Positions 1 through 12,693 are shown, counted from the first letter of the stretch. The stretch: 64,000 nucleotides of DNA from Pythium myriotylum (GCA_023091665.1 JALJCQ010000014.1:1984001-2048000), one strand, 5' to 3'. The notes: generated from the letters alone by a model not told the origin. Translations and numbers: made by a program.

Positions 1-581
1 CACGTGAGCGCGTCGACACGCGACTCCAACGCCGTGATGAGGAACTGGTACGACTCGCTGAGACTGCCGAGAAGCGTGATCACCAAGTCGTCTTCGCTGA
101 CCGGAGCGCCGACTGCGTCGAGTTGCTCCGCCAGGGTCTTGAGCTTGTTGATGTGCGTGAGCACATCGTCACCTTCTTCCATCATGGTCGTGAAGAAACG
201 ACGACGAAGAAAGAGCTTGTTGGCAAGGCTCTTCTTCTCGAAGTGTTCTTCCAGTCTTGACCATGCATCTTGCGCACCACTCGCCGACCGAACCAGCGGG
301 AGCTGCGAGTCTTCCATCGCGAGACAGATCATCGCGAGCGCCTTGCGAGACTTCTTCTTGAAGAGGGCTCGGTCCGCGTCGGTCTGGCACTGCTCGAGTT
401 TGACCTCTCCACAGACAACTTCCCAGACGTCGCGTTCTTCGAGCACCATCTGCATCTTGAACTTCCATGTGTGGAAGTTGGTTCCGTCGAACTTGTTGAT
501 GCGGGCTGGGGTGGTCGAATCCATGGCGAAGGCTGGGGAGGCGAAGTCGGTGGAGGCAGAGTCGGCTGGGCTTGGGCTCAT
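1..581 (-). pseudogene. gag N-terminal fragment of M0
   Basis: About 193 codons of the Copia Gag (Retrotran_gag_2/UBN2-like). They run from the ATG in the primer-binding site, through the [14 protein letters not shown] block, to shortly before the zinc knuckle. The frame is open to the window edge, so whether M0 is intact cannot be decided here. Confidence 0.85.
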
Positions 582-585
582 AACC

Positions 586-944
586 TGTTGGAAGGTCGCT
601 TGGTTGGTGGGATGCAAAATGCAAAGTGAATTGATCGGGACTTAGTTCGCTGCTGCTACCTCTAAGCCGTCTGTGTGTGTCCTACGCTACCGTAATCAAA
701 TGTATGTCCTACCTATCGTAAACATATGCAAACATAGACTGACTTCGTGGATACTTCAACGAAGTCGATGGGTGGCACTGGATTCAAACCAGAACCAGAC
801 GGAGAATCTTCCACATGTCGAATCTTCCACATGTCGAATCTTCCACGGAGAATCTTCTGCAGGAGAATCTTCTACAGCCGAGCTTCAACTGCCGAGCTTC
901 AACTGGAATGATGACGCTGGGTTCGAGGCGCATCATCTTCAACA
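586..944 (-). repeat. 5' LTR of M0 (359 bp)
   Basis: Full LTR bounded by TGTTG and CAACA in inverted form. It carries a private base change in the block read here as CTACCGTAATC; other copies have CTACCATAATC. It serves as the promoter LTR of M0 and reads leftward. Confidence 0.95.
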
Positions 945-3468
945 GAACGGTGTGGCGGAGCGCATGAACCGAACCATCGGTGAGTGTGGTCGTTGCAAGC
1001 TCCACCATGCCAACTTGTCCGACGAGTACTGGGGCGAAGCCGTCATGACTGCAGTCGAAGTTCGCAACCGACTTCCGACCCGCGCTCAAGACTCGTACAA
1101 GTCGCCGTACGAAGAATGGTACGGGAAGAAGCCCTTGCTCGCCAACTTCAAGGTGTTCGGCTGCCATGCGTACGTCCACGTGCCCAAGGAGAAGCGGTCG
1201 AAGTTCGACGCCCGAGCCATCTTGTGTCGGTTCCTCGGCTACTCGGACCACGAGAAGGCGTATCGGTTTGAAGAAATCGCAACCGGTCGGATCGTCATCA
1301 GTCGAGACGCGCAGTTCATGGAAGACACATTCGACGATGGCAAGCGTGAAGAACCCTGGAGCAAGTCCGTCGAGTTCCGCGACGAGGATGATGATCAAGA
1401 TCAAGATGAAGCAACCGACAACCAAGATGATGAAGACATGGGTGAGCAGCCAGCCTCACCAGCACCAAGTCAGCGCAGCTACGAGCGACCGGAGTGGCAA
1501 CAGGGCCAGCGGTCGCAGCGTCCAGCAGCACCAGCATCGGCCCAGCAGCCGAATGTCGACTACGCACCAGGGTCCAAGCGCCACTCTCGCACGCACTCGC
1601 TCGAGAACCTGGCTGAACCGCCAGTTGAGAAGCGCTACGGACGGGTTGGTCGCACAAGTGGTGCGACTCCACCACCCACGCAAGGTCCAAGGACATCGCT
1701 CGAAGATCTGTCTGCACTGCTCACGTCGATCGAAGAGGAAGGCGTAGAAGATGAAGATGAAGAAGGCGAAGACGTGCAAGAACAAGGGGGAGAAGACCAA
1801 GATTACGAAGAGTTTGCTCTCGTCGTGAATTCAGGGGGAGAGTTGCCGACATCGTTCAAGTCGGCGATGGAATCCGACGACGCCAGCAACTGGAAGGAAG
1901 CCTGCGACTCCGAGCTCGAGTCGCTCAAGAAGAACGAGACATGGGACCTAGTCCCTTTGCCAGCCGGACGCAAGGCCATCACCAGCAAGTGGGTGTTCAA
2001 GGTCAAGGAAACCGCCGAAGGACTTGTCGAACGGTACAAGGCTCGACTCGTTGCCAAGGGGTTCCTGCAGAAGTACGGCATCGACTTCGAAGAGACGTTC
2101 GCACCCGTCGCCAAGTTCACGTCGATCCGCACCATCCTCAGCATCGCCGCTCGACACAAGCTCATGATCCATCAGATGGATGTCAAGACGGCGTTCCTGA
2201 ACGGCAACCTCGACGAAGAAATCTACATGAAGCAGCCCGAAGGCTTCGTCGACCAGCGCCACCCCGACTACGTGTGCAAGCTCAAGCGCTCGCTCTACGG
2301 TCTCAAGCAGTCGCCACGCATGTGGAACCAGACCATCGACGCCTTCATGCGCAAGGTCGGCTTCACCAAGTGCGAGATGGACCACTGCGTGTACGTCAAG
2401 CGGAGCGGCTCAGCGATGATCTTCGTGGTGATCTACGTCGACGACCTCATCCTCGCCTGCAACAGCCTCGAGTTGCTCACGGCGACCAAGCGTGCACTCA
2501 GCGAACGCTTCGAGATGTCCGACCTCGGCGAACTCAAGTACTGCCTCGGCATGGAAGTTGATCAAGACCCCAAGTCCGGCGACGTGACCATGCGGCAGAC
2601 CAAGTTCCTGCAGTCGATCCTGACCAAGTTCGGCATGCAAGACTGCAAACCAGTGAGGACCCCTCAAGACCCCGGACTCAAGCTGACCAAGGCCATGTGT
2701 GAAGGTGGTTGCAAGCACGAAGACACCATGAAGAACGTGCCGTACCGAAGTGCAGTCGGCGCACTCATGTACCTCATGGTCGGCACTCGACCAGACCTCG
2801 CAGCGGCAGTCGGCACACTCAGCCAGTTCGCCGCGGACCCGTGTCCAACACACTGGCAAGCTCTCAAGCGTGTGCTCCGGTATCTGCAAGCGACTCCGAC
2901 CTACGGCCTGCAGTTCTCGGCATCGAACGACGGAAGACTGGTCGGCTACTCCGACGCCGACTGGGCTGGCGACATCGAGTCACGTCAAAGCACCAGCGGC
3001 TACGTGTTCATGCTCAACGGCGGGTGCATCAGCTGGCGCAGCAAGAAGCAGCGAACTGTCGCCCTCTCCTCGACCGAAGCAGAGTACATGGCTCTATCGG
3101 AAGCGATCCAAGAAGCCGTGTGGCTCAAGGCGTTCCTGTGCGAACTCGGCGAAGTTGCAAGTGACCAAGCGCTCACGGTGTACGAAGACAACCAAGGTGC
3201 GATCGCGTTGGCCAAGAACCCCGAGTTCCACAAGCGCACCAAGCACATCGACATTCGCTACCACTTCGTTCGTGAGAAGGTCGAGGACGGTCAAGTGTGT
3301 CTGCAGTATTGCCCGACCCAAGACATGCTTGCCGACATCATGACCAAGCCGATCCCCACTGTCCAGTTCGACGTGCTCCGCACCAAGCTTGGTGTTCAAG
3401 ACGCAGTCGAGTCGAGGGGGGGTGTTGAAGATGATGCGCCTCGAACCCAGCGTCATCATTCCAGTTGA
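945..3468 (+). pseudogene. pol fragment of P1: integrase C-terminus, RT, RNase H
   Basis: Open frame of about 840 codons matching residues 616-1455 of the reference polyprotein. It includes the catalytic Glu of the integrase D,D-35-E, the acidic/Gln-rich linker, RT with YVDD and RNase H with YSDADWAG. The stop lies 46 bp into the 3' LTR. Upstream codons that appear continuous with it (673-944) are antisense LTR of M0, not part of the gene. It has been separated from its own start by the M0 insertion, so it is inactive here. Confidence 0.9.
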
Positions 3469-3778
3469 AGCTCGGCAGTTGAAGCTCGGCTGTAGAAGAT
3501 TCTCCTGCAGAAGATTCTCCGTGGAAGATTCGACATGTGGAAGATTCGACGTGTGGAAGATTCTCCGTCTGGTTCTGGTTTGAATCCAGTGCCACCCATC
3601 GACTTCGTTGAAGTATCCAAGTCACTTCATGTTTGCATATGTTTACGATAGGTAGGACATACATTTGATTATGGTAGCGTAGGACACACACAGACGGCTT
3701 AGAGGTAGCAGCAGCGAACTAAGTCCCGATCAATTCACTTTGCATTTTGCATCCCACCAACCAAGCGACCTTCCAACA
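3423..3778 (+). repeat. 3' LTR of P1 (356 bp)
   Basis: Three bases shorter than the standard LTR; the loss breaks the GACTTCGT/ACGAAGTC hairpin. It carries CACTTCATG where most LTRs have CAGTTTATG. The only other LTR with this variant is the nearby inverted 3' LTR of M1 at 4332-4690. Confidence 0.93.
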
Positions 3779-4331
3779 TGCCGCATGCTCACGTCGCCGG
3801 ACTTGGGGTCTTGATCAACTTCCATGCCGAGGCAGTACTTGAGTTCGCCGAGGTCGGACATCTCGAAGCGTTCGCTGAGTGCACGCTTGGTCGCCGTGAG
3901 CAACTCGAGGCTGTTGCAGGCGAGGATGAGGTCGTCGACGTAGATCACCACGAAGATCATCGCTGAGCCGCTCCGCTTGACGTACACGCAGTGGTCCATC
4001 TCGCACTTGGTGAAGCCGACCTTGCGCATGAAGGCGTCGATGGTCTGGTTCCACATGCGTGGCGACTGCTTGAGACCGTAGAGCGAGCGCTTGAGCTTGC
4101 ACACGTAGTCGGGGTGGCGCTGGTCGACGAAGCCTTCGGGCTGCTTCATGTAGATTTCTTCGTCGAGGTTGCCGTTCAGGAACGCCGTCTTGACATCCAT
4201 CTGATGGATCATGAGCTTGTGTCGAGCGGCGATGCTGAGGATGGTGCGGATCGACGTGAACTTGGCGACGGGTGCGAACGTCTCTTCGAAGTCGATGCCG
4301 TACTTTTGCAGGAACCCCTTGGCAACGAGTC
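3779..4331 (-). pseudogene. RT fragment of M2 (3' piece)
   Basis: It encodes about residues 983-1165 of the polyprotein: the central RT, including the [12 protein letters not shown] block with the first catalytic Asp and the YVDD box. It is cut on the right by M1 and on the left by P1. The sequence GAGTC at 4327-4331 is repeated at 9376-9380, the TSD of M1. Confidence 0.92.
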
Positions 4332-4690
4332 TGTTGGAAGGTCGCTTGGTTGGTGGGATGCAAAATGCAAAGTGAATTGATCGGGACTTAGTTCGCTACT
4401 GCTACCTCTAAGCCGTCTGTGTGTGTCCTACGCTACCATAATCAAATGTATGTCCTACCTATCGTAAACATATGCAAACATGAAGTGACTTCGTGGATAC
4501 TTCAACGAAGTCGATGGGTGGCACTGGATTCAAACCAGAACCAGACGGAGAATCTTCCACACGTCGAATCTTCCACATGTCGAATCTTCCACGGAGAATC
4601 TTCTGCAGGAGAATCTTCTACAGCCGAGCTTCAACTGCCGAGCTTCAACTGGAATGATGACGCTGGGTTCGAGGCGCATCATCTTCAACA
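4332..4690 (-). repeat. 3' LTR of M1 (359 bp)
   Basis: Standard length and ends. On the minus strand it reads CACTTCATG where its 5' partner reads CAGTTTATG. It also carries CGACGTGTGG in the GAAGATTC repeat block, shared with its own 5' LTR and with the P1 3' LTR. Confidence 0.95.
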
Positions 4691-7600
4691 CTCCCCCTCG
4701 ACTCGACTGCGTCTTGAACACCAAGCTTGGTGCGGAGCACGTCGAACTGGACAGTGGGGATCGGCTTGGTCATGATGTCGGCAAGCATGTCTTGGGTCGG
4801 GCAATACTGCAGACACACTTGACCGTCCTCGACCTTCTCACGAACGAAGTGGTAGCGAATGTCGATGTGCTTGGTGCGCTTGTGGAACTCGGGGTTCTTG
4901 GCCAACGCGATCGCACCTTGGTTGTCTTCGTACACCGTGAGCGCTTGGTCGCTTGCAACTTCGCCGAGTTCGCACAGGAACGCCTTGAGCCACACGGCTT
5001 CTTGGATCGCTTCCGATAGAGCCATGTACTCTGCTTCGGTCGAGGAGAGGGCGACAGTTCGCTGCTTCTTGCTGCGCCAGCTGATGCATCCGCCGTTGAG
5101 CATGAACACGTAGCCGCTGGTGCTTCGACGTGACTCGATGTCGCCAGCCCAGTCGGCGTCGGAGTAGCCGACCAGTCTTCCGTCGTTCGATGCCGAGAAC
5201 TGCAGGCCGTAGGTCGGAGTCGCTTGCAGATACCGGAGCACACGCTTGAGAGCTTGCCAGTGTGTTGGACACGGGTCCGCGGCGAACTGGCTGAGTGTGC
5301 CGACTGCCGCTGCGAGGTCTGGTCGAGTGCCGACCATGAGGTACATGAGTGCGCCGACTGCACTTCGGTACGGCACGTTCTTCATGGTGTCTTCGTGCTT
5401 GCAACCACCTTCACACATGGCCTTGGTCAGCTTGAGTCCGGGGTCTTGAGGAGTCCTCACTGGTTTGCAGTCTTGCATGCCGAACTTGGTCAGGATCGAC
5501 TGCAGGAACTTGGTCTGCCGCATGGTCACGTCGCCGGACTTGGGGTCTTGATCAACTTCCATGCCGAGGCAGTACTTGAGTTCGCCGAGGTCGGACATCT
5601 CGAAGCGTTCGCTGAGTGCACGCTTGGTCGCCGTGAGCAACTCGAGGCTGTTGCAGGCGAGGATGAGGTCGTCGACGTAGATCACCACGAAGATCATCGC
5701 TGAGCCGCTCCGCTTGACGTACACGCAGTGGTCCATCTCGCACTTGGTGAAGCCGACCTTGCGCATGAAGGCGTCGATGGTCTGGTTCCACATGCGTGGC
5801 GACTGCTTGAGACCGTAGAGCGAGCGCTTGAGCTTGCACACGTAGTCGGGGTGGCGCTGGTCGACGAAGCCTTCGGGCTGCTTCATGTAGATTTCTTCGT
5901 CGAGGTTGCCGTTCAGGAACGCCGTCTTGACATCCATCTGATGGATCATGAGCTTGTGTCGAGCGGCGATGCTGAGGATGGTGCGGATCGACGTGAACTT
6001 GGCGACGGGTGCGAACGTCTCTTCGAAGTCGATGCCGTACTTCTGCAGGAACCCCTTGGCAACGAGTCGAGCCTTGTACCGTTCGACGAGTCCTTCGGCG
6101 GTTTCCTTGACCTTGAACACCCACTTGCTGGTGATGGCCTTGCGTCCGGCTGGCAAAGGGACTAGGTCCCAGGTCTCGTTCTTCTTGAGCGACTCGAGCT
6201 CGGAGTCGCAGGCTTCCTTCCAGTTGCTGGCGTCGTCGGATTCCATCGCCGACTTGAACGATGTCGGCAACTCTCCCCCTGAATTCACGACGAGAGCAAA
6301 CTCTTCGTGGTCTTGATCTTCTCCCCCTTGTTCTTGCACGTCTTCGCCTTCTTCGTCTTCATCTTCTACGCCTTCCTCTTCGATCGACGTGAGCAGTGCA
6401 GACAGATCTTCGAGCGATGTCCTTGGACCTTGCGTGGGTGGTGGAGTCGCACCACTTGTGCGACCAACCCGTCCGTAGCGCTTCTCAACTGGCGGTTCAG
6501 CCAGGTTCTCGAGCGAGTGCGTGCGAGAGTGGCGCTTGGACCCTGGTGCGTAGTCGACATTCGGCTGCTGGGCCGATGCTGGTGCTGCTGGACGCTGCGA
6601 CCGCTGGCCCTGTTGCCACTCCGGTCGCTCGTAGCTGCGCTGACTTGGTGCTGGTGAGGCTGGCTGCTCACCCATGTCTTCATCATCTTGGTTGTCGGTT
6701 GCTTCATCTTGATCTTGATCATCATCCTCGTCGCGGAACTCGACGGACTTGCTCCAGGGTTCTTCGCGCTTGCCATCGTCGAATGTGTCTTCCATGAACT
6801 GCGCGTCTCGACTGATGACGATCCGACCGGTTGCGATTTCTTCAAACCGATACGCCTTCTCGTGGTCCGAGTAGCCGAGGAACCGACACAAGATGGCTCG
6901 GGCGTCGAACTTCGACCGCTTCTCCTTGGGCACGTGGACGTACGCATGGCAGCCGAACACCTTGAAGTTGGCGAGCAAGGGCTTCTTCCCGTACCATTCT
7001 TCGTACGGCGACTTGTACGAGTCTTGAGCGCGGGTCGGAAGTCGGTTGCGAACTTCGACTGCAGTCATGACGGCTTCGCCCCAGTACTCGTCGGACAAGT
7101 TGGCATGGTGGAGCTTGCAACGACCACACTCACCGATGGTTCGGTTCATGCGCTCCGCCACACCGTTCAACTGAGGCGTGTATGGCGGCGTGACATCGTG
7201 CTCGATGCCATGCTTGCGACAGAACTTGGCAAGCTTGGCCGACTGGTACTCGCCGCCGCCGTCGGTTCGAAGCACCTTGACTCGACGACCGGTTTGGTTC
7301 TCGGCCCAGTTGACGAACTCGACGAACTTGTCGTAGACTTCGTCCTTGGACCGCATCAGGTACAACTTGCACAGTCGAGACTTGTCGTCGGTGAAGGTGG
7401 CGAAGTACTTCATGCCGCCGAAAGTCGGAGTCTTCATAGGGCCGGCCACATCGCTGTACACGACGTCAAGCAGATTCGCAGACCGCTTGGTCGTGCCCGA
7501 CTGGAACTTGACGCGAGTCAGCTTGCCGAGTGCACAGCCTTCACAGACCTCCCACTCTTGCACAGACCCGATATCGAGTCCGTCGGCGAGGTCCTTCTTG

Positions 7601-9012
7601 ACGATGGCTTCGAGTCCGCTGAAGCCGATGTGACCGAGTCGGAGGTGCCACAGGTACGACTTGGACATGGCGCGACCTCGTCTTGTACTGGCGGCGTGGG
7701 CTGCTTCAGTCGACACTGGAGACATGTTGAGCTTGAACAGACCCTTGCCGATACGAGTGCCGATGGTCCGCTTGGCGCCCTTCAGCATGACAAAGCAACC
7801 GTCCTTGTCGAACGTCACGGGAGCAACGTCCTCCGTGAATCTTCCGACCGAGAACAGGTTGCGGCTGAGCTTGGGGATATGCCACACGTTGGTGAGCAAA
7901 CCCTTCTTGACACCGCTTGGAGTCTTCATCGACATGAGAATGTCTCCCACGCCAACTGCTTGGACCGTGCCATCATCGGCCAGATGCACGTCGACTGGGT
8001 CAATCTTCTTGTAGTTCATCATGAACTGCTTGGTTCGCGACATGTGCTGAGTCGCACCCGAGTCGACCAACCACGCCGTGGATTGACTCGACTTGCCTTG
8101 GGTCTTCCCGACCGAGAACAGGTACTCGCCGGGGTCTTCATCTCGCGCAAGGTTCGCTCGCTGGAACCGTTGCCGAGGGTTGCCGTTGCCGTTTCCGTTG
8201 CCGTTGCCGCCGGAGTTGCCGTTGCCGTTGCCGTTGTCCTTGACACGCGAGTGGCACTCCGCGGCCCAATGACCGATCTTGCCGCAGTAGTTGCACGTGC
8301 CAGTCTTCTTGACTGCACGGCCCTTGGGCTTCGCGTCACTTGTCATGAACGCTTGGCCAAGCGTGGCTCCGTCGCCACCTTGCTCCTTGCGCTTCATGTC
8401 TTCGTGGAGCAGCCGAGACGTCACGAGTTCCCACGTGAGCGCGTCGACACGCGACTCCAACGCCGTGATGAGGAACTGGTACGACTCGCTGAGACTGCCG
8501 AGAAGCGTGATCACCAAGTCGTCTTCGCTGACCGGAGCGCCGACTGCGTCGAGTTGCTCGGCCAGGGTCTTGAGCTTGTTGATGTGCGTGAGCACATCGT
8601 CACCTTCTTCCATCATGGTCGTGAAGAAACGACGACGAAGAAAGAGCTTGTTGGCAAGGCTCTTCTTCTCGAAGTGTTCTTCCAGTCTTGACCATGCATC
8701 TTGCGCACCACTCGCCGACCGAACCAGCGGGAGCTGCGAGTCTTCCATCGCGAGACAGATCATCGCGAGCGCCTTGCGAGACTTCTTCTTGAAGAGGGCT
8801 CGGTCCGCGTCGGTCTGGCACTGCTCGAGTTTGACCTCTCCACAGACAACTTCCCAGACGTCGCGTTCTTCGAGCACCATCTGCATCTTGAACTTCCATG
8901 TGTGGAAGTTGGTTCCGTCGAACTTGTTGATGCGGGCTGGGGTGGTCGAATCCATGGCGAAGGCTGGGGAGGCGAAGTCGGTGGAGGCAGAGTCGGCTGG
9001 GCTTGGGCTCAT
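4645..9012 (-). CDS. gag-pol: Gag-Pol polyprotein of M1
   Basis: Uninterrupted 1,455-codon ORF with all domains of the reference copy (see the entry at 29381-33748): CCHC knuckle, protease DSG, integrase HHCC and D,D-35-E, RT YVDD, RNase H. The start chosen is the ATG inside the primer-binding site; the next in-frame Met, 19 codons on, has a better context (GCCATGG). Subfamily markers are DSYKS, KHGIEHD, FVMLKG and an EDDDQDQ acidic linker. The stop lies 46 bp inside the 3' LTR. No frameshift or nonsense codon is seen. Confidence 0.95.
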   Translation of the reverse strand: MSPSPADSASTDFASPAFAMDSTTPARINKFDGTNFHTWKFKMQMVLEERDVWEVVCGEVKLEQCQTDADRALFKKKSRKALAMICLAMEDSQLPLVRSASGAQDAWSRLEEHFEKKSLANKLFLRRRFFTTMMEEGDDVLTHINKLKTLAEQLDAVGAPVSEDDLVITLLGSLSESYQFLITALESRVDALTWELVTSRLLHEDMKRKEQGGDGATLGQAFMTSDAKPKGRAVKKTGTCNYCGKIGHWAAECHSRVKDNGNGNGNSGGNGNGNGNGNPRQRFQRANLARDEDPGEYLFSVGKTQGKSSQSTAWLVDSGATQHMSRTKQFMMNYKKIDPVDVHLADDGTVQAVGVGDILMSMKTPSGVKKGLLTNVWHIPKLSRNLFSVGRFTEDVAPVTFDKDGCFVMLKGAKRTIGTRIGKGLFKLNMSPVSTEAAHAASTRRGRAMSKSYLWHLRLGHIGFSGLEAIVKKDLADGLDIGSVQEWEVCEGCALGKLTRVKFQSGTTKRSANLLDVVYSDVAGPMKTPTFGGMKYFATFTDDKSRLCKLYLMRSKDEVYDKFVEFVNWAENQTGRRVKVLRTDGGGEYQSAKLAKFCRKHGIEHDVTPPYTPQLNGVAERMNRTIGECGRCKLHHANLSDEYWGEAVMTAVEVRNRLPTRAQDSYKSPYEEWYGKKPLLANFKVFGCHAYVHVPKEKRSKFDARAILCRFLGYSDHEKAYRFEEIATGRIVISRDAQFMEDTFDDGKREEPWSKSVEFRDEDDDQDQDEATDNQDDEDMGEQPASPAPSQRSYERPEWQQGQRSQRPAAPASAQQPNVDYAPGSKRHSRTHSLENLAEPPVEKRYGRVGRTSGATPPPTQGPRTSLEDLSALLTSIEEEGVEDEDEEGEDVQEQGGEDQDHEEFALVVNSGGELPTSFKSAMESDDASNWKEACDSELESLKKNETWDLVPLPAGRKAITSKWVFKVKETAEGLVERYKARLVAKGFLQKYGIDFEETFAPVAKFTSIRTILSIAARHKLMIHQMDVKTAFLNGNLDEEIYMKQPEGFVDQRHPDYVCKLKRSLYGLKQSPRMWNQTIDAFMRKVGFTKCEMDHCVYVKRSGSAMIFVVIYVDDLILACNSLELLTATKRALSERFEMSDLGELKYCLGMEVDQDPKSGDVTMRQTKFLQSILTKFGMQDCKPVRTPQDPGLKLTKAMCEGGCKHEDTMKNVPYRSAVGALMYLMVGTRPDLAAAVGTLSQFAADPCPTHWQALKRVLRYLQATPTYGLQFSASNDGRLVGYSDADWAGDIESRRSTSGYVFMLNGGCISWRSKKQRTVALSSTEAEYMALSEAIQEAVWLKAFLCELGEVASDQALTVYEDNQGAIALAKNPEFHKRTKHIDIRYHFVREKVEDGQVCLQYCPTQDMLADIMTKPIPTVQFDVLRTKLGVQDAVESRGSVEDDAPRTQRHHSS

Positions 9013-9016
9013 AACC

Positions 9017-9375
9017 TGTTGGAAGGTCGCTTGGTTGGTGGGATGCAAAATGCAAAGTGAATTGATCGGGACTTAGTTCGCTACTGCTACCTCTAAGCCG
9101 TCTGTGTGTGTCCTACGCTACCATAATCAAATGTATGTCCTACCTATCGTAAACATATGCAAACATAAACTGACTTCGTGGATACTTCAACGAAGTCGAT
9201 GGGTGGCACTGGATTCAAACCAGAACCAGACGGAGAATCTTCCACACGTCGAATCTTCCACATGTCGAATCTTCCACGGAGAATCTTCTGCAGGAGAATC
9301 TTCTACAGCCGAGCTTCAACTGCCGAGCTTCAACTGGAATGATGACGCTGGGTTCGAGGCGCATCATCTTCAACA
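9017..9375 (-). repeat. 5' LTR of M1 (359 bp)
   Basis: Promoter LTR of M1, followed in M1's reading direction by the primer-binding site (9016 down to 9001). It ends exactly at the TSD GAGTC (9376-9380). Confidence 0.95.
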
Positions 9376-12330
9376 GAGTCGAGCCTTGTACCGCTCGACG
9401 AGTCCTTCGGCGGTTTCCTTGACCTTGAACACCCACTTGCTGGTGATGGCCTTGCGTCCGGCTGGCAAAGGGACTAGGTCCCAGGTCTCGTTCTTCTTGA
9501 GCGACTCGAGCTCGGAGTCGCAGGCTTCCTTCCAGTTGCTGGCGTCGTCGGATTCCATCGCCGACTTGAACGATGTCGGCAACTCTCCCCCTGAATTCAC
9601 GACGAGAGCAAACTCTTCGAGATCGTAATCTTGGTCTTCTCCCCCTTGTTCTTGCACGTCTTCGCCTTCTTCATCTTCATCTTCTACGCCTTCCTCTTCG
9701 ATCGACGTGAGCAGTGCAGACAGATCTTCGAGCGATGTCCTTGGACCTTGCGTGGGTGGTGGAGTCGCACCACTTGTGCGACCAACCCGTCCGTAGCGCT
9801 TCTCAACTGGCGGTTCAGCCAGGTTCTCGAGCGAGTGCGTGCGAGAGTGGCGCTTGGACCCTGGTGCGTAGTCGACATTCGGCTGCTGGGCCGATGCTGG
9901 TGCTGCTGGACGCTGCGACCGCTGGCCCTGTTGCCACTCCGGTCGCTCGTAGCTGCGCTGACTTGGTGCTGGTGAGGCTGGCTGCTCACCCATGTCTTCA
10001 TCATCTTGGTTGTCGGTTGCTTCATCTTGATCTTGATCATCATCCTCGTCGCGGAACTCGACGGACTTGCTCCAGGGTTCTTCGCGCTTGCCATCGTCGA
10101 ATGTGTCTTCCATGAACTGCGCGTCTCGACTGATGACGATCCGACCGGTTGCGATTTCTTCAAACCGATACGCCTTCTCGTGGTCCGAGTAGCCGAGGAA
10201 CCGACACAAGATGGCTCGGGCGTCGAACTTCGACCGCTTCTCCTTGGGCACGTGGACGTACGCATGGCAGCCGAACACCTTGAAGTTGGCGAGCAAGGGC
10301 TTCTTCCCGTACCATTCTTCGTACGGCGACTTGTACGAGTCTTGAGCGCGGGTCGGAAGTCGGTTGCGAACTTCGACTGCAGTCATGACGGCTTCGCCCC
10401 AGTACTCGTCGGACAAGTTGGCATGGTGGAGCTTGCAACGACCACACTCACCGATGGTTCGGTTCATGCGCTCCGCCACACCGTTCAACTGAGGCGTGTA
10501 TGGCGGCGTGACATCGTGCTCGATGCCATGCTTGCGACAGAACTTGGCAAGCTTGGCCGACTGGTACTCGCCGCCGCCGTCGGTTCGAAGCACCTTGACT
10601 CGACGACCGGTTTGGTTCTCGGCCCAGTTGACGAACTCGACGAACTTGTCGTAGACTTCGTCCTTGGACCGCATCAGGTACAACTTGCACAGTCGAGACT
10701 TGTCGTCGGTGAAGGTGGCGAAGTACTTCATGCCGCCGAAAGTCGGAGTCTTCATAGGGCCGGCCACATCGCTGTACACGACGTCAAGCAGATTCGCAGA
10801 CCGCTTGGTCGTGCCCGACTGGAACTTGACGCGAGTCAGCTTGCCGAGTGCACAGCCTTCACAGACCTCCCACTCTTGCACAGACCCGATATCGAGTCCG
10901 TCGGCGAGGTCCTTCTTGACGATGGCTTCGAGTCCGCTGAAGCCGATGTGACCGAGTCGGAGGTGCCACAGGTACGACTTGGACATGGCGCGACCTCGTC
11001 TTGTACTGGCGGCGTGGGCTGCTTCAGTCGACACTGGAGACATGTTGAGCTTGAACAGACCCTTGCCGATACGAGTGCCGATGGTCCGCTTGGCGCCCTT
11101 CAGCATGACAAAGCAACCGTCCTTGTCGAACGTCACGGGAGCAACGTCCTCCGTGAATCTTCCGACCGAGAACAGGTTGCGGCTGAGCTTGGGGATATGC
11201 CACACGTTGGTGAGCAAACCCTTCTTGACACCGCTTGGAGTCTTCATCGACATGAGAATGTCTCCCACGCCAACTGCTTGGACCGTGCCATCATCGGCCA
11301 GATGCACGTCGACTGGGTCAATCTTCTTGTAGTTCATCATGAACTGCTTGGTTCGCGACATGTGCTGAGTCGCACCCGAGTCGACCAACCACGCCGTGGA
11401 TTGACTCGACTTGCCTTGGGTCTTCCCGACCGAGAACAGGTACTCGCCGGGGTCTTCATCTCGCGCAAGGTTCGCTCGCTGGAACCGTTGCCGAGGGTTG
11501 CCGTTTCCGTTGCCGTTGCCGTTGCCGCCGGAGTTGCCGTTGCCGTTGCCGTTGTCCTTGACACGCGAGTGGCACTCCGCGGCCCAATGACCGATCTTGC
11601 CGCAGTAGTTGCACGTGCCAGTCTTCTTGACTGCACGGCCCTTGGGCTTCGCGTCACTTGTCATGAACGCTTGGCCAAGCGTGGCTCCGTCGCCACCTTG
11701 CTCCTTGCGCTTCATGTCTTCGTGGAGCAGCCGAGACGTCACGAGTTCCCACGTGAGCGCGTCGACACGCGACTCCAACGCCGTGATGAGGAACTGGTAC
11801 GACTCGCTGAGACTGCCGAGAAGCGTGATCACCAAGTCGTCTTCGCTGACCGGAGCGCCGACTGCGTCGAGTTGCTCGGCCAGGGTCTTGAGCTTGTTGA
11901 TGTGCGTGAGCACATCGTCACCTTCTTCCATCATGGTCGTGAAGAAACGACGACGAAGAAAGAGCTTGTTGGCAAGGCTCTTCTTCTCGAAGTGTTCTTC
12001 CAGTCTTGACCATGCATCTTGCGCACCACTCGCCGACCGAACCAGCGGGAGCTGCGAGTCTTCCATCGCGAGACAGATCATCGCGAGCGCCTTGCGAGAC
12101 TTCTTCTTGAAGAGGGCTCGGTCCGCGTCGGTCTGGCACTGCTCGAGTTTGACCTCTCCACAGACAACTTCCCAGACGTCGCGTTCTTCGAGCACCATCT
12201 GCATCTTGAACTTCCATGTGTGGAAGTTGGTTCCGTCGAACTTGTTGATGCGGGCTGGGGTGGTCGAATCCATGGCGAAGGCTGGGGAGGCGAAGTCGGT
12301 GGAGGCAGGGTCGGCTGGGCTTGGGCTCAT
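9376..12330 (-). pseudogene. gag-IN-RT fragment of M2 (5' piece)
   Basis: From the ATG at 12330 the frame is open for about 980 codons through gag, protease, integrase and linker into RT, where M1 is inserted at about residue 982. It has a private two-codon insertion in the linker (DYDLEE instead of DYEE). Bases 9376-9380 are the TSD copy. Joined with 3779-4331 the frame stays open to the P1 insertion, so the damage is by insertion only. Confidence 0.92.
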
Positions 12331-12334
12331 AACC

Positions 12335-12693
12335 TGTTGGAAGGTCGCTTGGTTGGTGGGATGCAAAATGCAAAGTGAATTGATCGGGACTTAGTTCGCT
12401 GCTGCTACCTCTAAGCCGTCTGTGTGTGTCCTACGCTACCATAATCAAATGTATGTCCTACCTATCGTAAACATATGCAAACATAAACTGACTTCGTGGA
12501 TACTTCAACGAAGTCGATGGGTGGCACTGGATTCAAACCAGAACCAGACGGAGAATCTTCCACATGTCGAATCTTCCACATGTCGAATCTTCCACGGAGA
12601 ATCTTCTGCAGGAGAATCTTCTACAGCCGAGCTTCAACTGCCGAGCTTCAACTGGAATGATGACGCTGGGTTCGAGGCGCATCATCTTCAACA
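12335..12693 (-). repeat. 5' LTR of M2 (359 bp)
   Basis: Standard LTR with the primer-binding site at 12319-12334 read leftward. Its outer end abuts M3 integrase sequence at 12694. Confidence 0.95.

Larger units (their letters stand above)
1..944 (-). mobile_element. Copia element M0, 5' end only (continues left of window)
   Basis: This is the 5' end of a minus-strand element: a complete 5' LTR (586-944), the primer-binding site (570-585) and the start of gag. The rest lies beyond the left edge. It interrupts the plus-strand element P1, whose integrase sequence resumes at 945. The first five bases there, GAACG, should be the TSD, and the matching copy is predicted outside the window. Confidence 0.93.
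945..3778 (+). mobile_element. Copia element P1, 3' half
   Basis: Plus-strand copy with its 5' half off-window, separated by the M0 insertion. It holds integrase from about residue 616 to the stop, then a polypurine tract and the 3' LTR. It is inserted in the M2 reverse transcriptase: M2 sequence resumes at 3779 with TGCCG as the expected TSD. It belongs to the subfamily with DSYKS and an EDDDQDQ acidic stretch, together with M1 and M2. One polypurine base is changed (G at 3421, A in other copies). Confidence 0.93.
4332..9375 (-). mobile_element. Complete Copia element M1 (5,044 bp, intact ORF)
   Basis: Complete minus-strand element: 3' LTR 4332-4690, internal region 4691-9016, 5' LTR 9017-9375. 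The TSD GAGTC at 4327-4331 and 9376-9380 is perfect. The primer-binding site is 9001-9016 and the polypurine tract 4691-4699, both read on the minus strand. The ORF is uninterrupted, so the copy looks autonomous. The two LTRs differ at two adjacent-region bases (see findings), unlike the seemingly identical pairs of P4 and P5. Confidence 0.96.
3779..12693 (-). mobile_element. Copia element M2, interrupted by M1
   Basis: Minus-strand copy in two pieces: 3779-4331 (RT) and 9376-12693 (RT start through gag to the 5' LTR), separated by the M1 insertion. Its 3' end lies left of the window beyond P1. It is inserted in the integrase of M3 at about residue 649, and M3 resumes at 12694 with AGTCA as the expected TSD. 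M2 shares the Pro variant in SPADPAS with M3. Confidence 0.92.

Noticed and set aside
673..944. Apparent N-terminal extension of the P1 ORF
   Set aside because: These codons are the antisense LTR of M0 joined by insertion to P1 integrase. The same artefact makes chimeric frames at many LTR junctions.
3423..4690. Foldback (inverted-repeat) DNA transposon formed by the LTR pair around 553 bp
   Set aside because: The two LTRs belong to different elements (P1 3' LTR and M1 3' LTR) with RT of M2 between them. No TSD brackets the pair.
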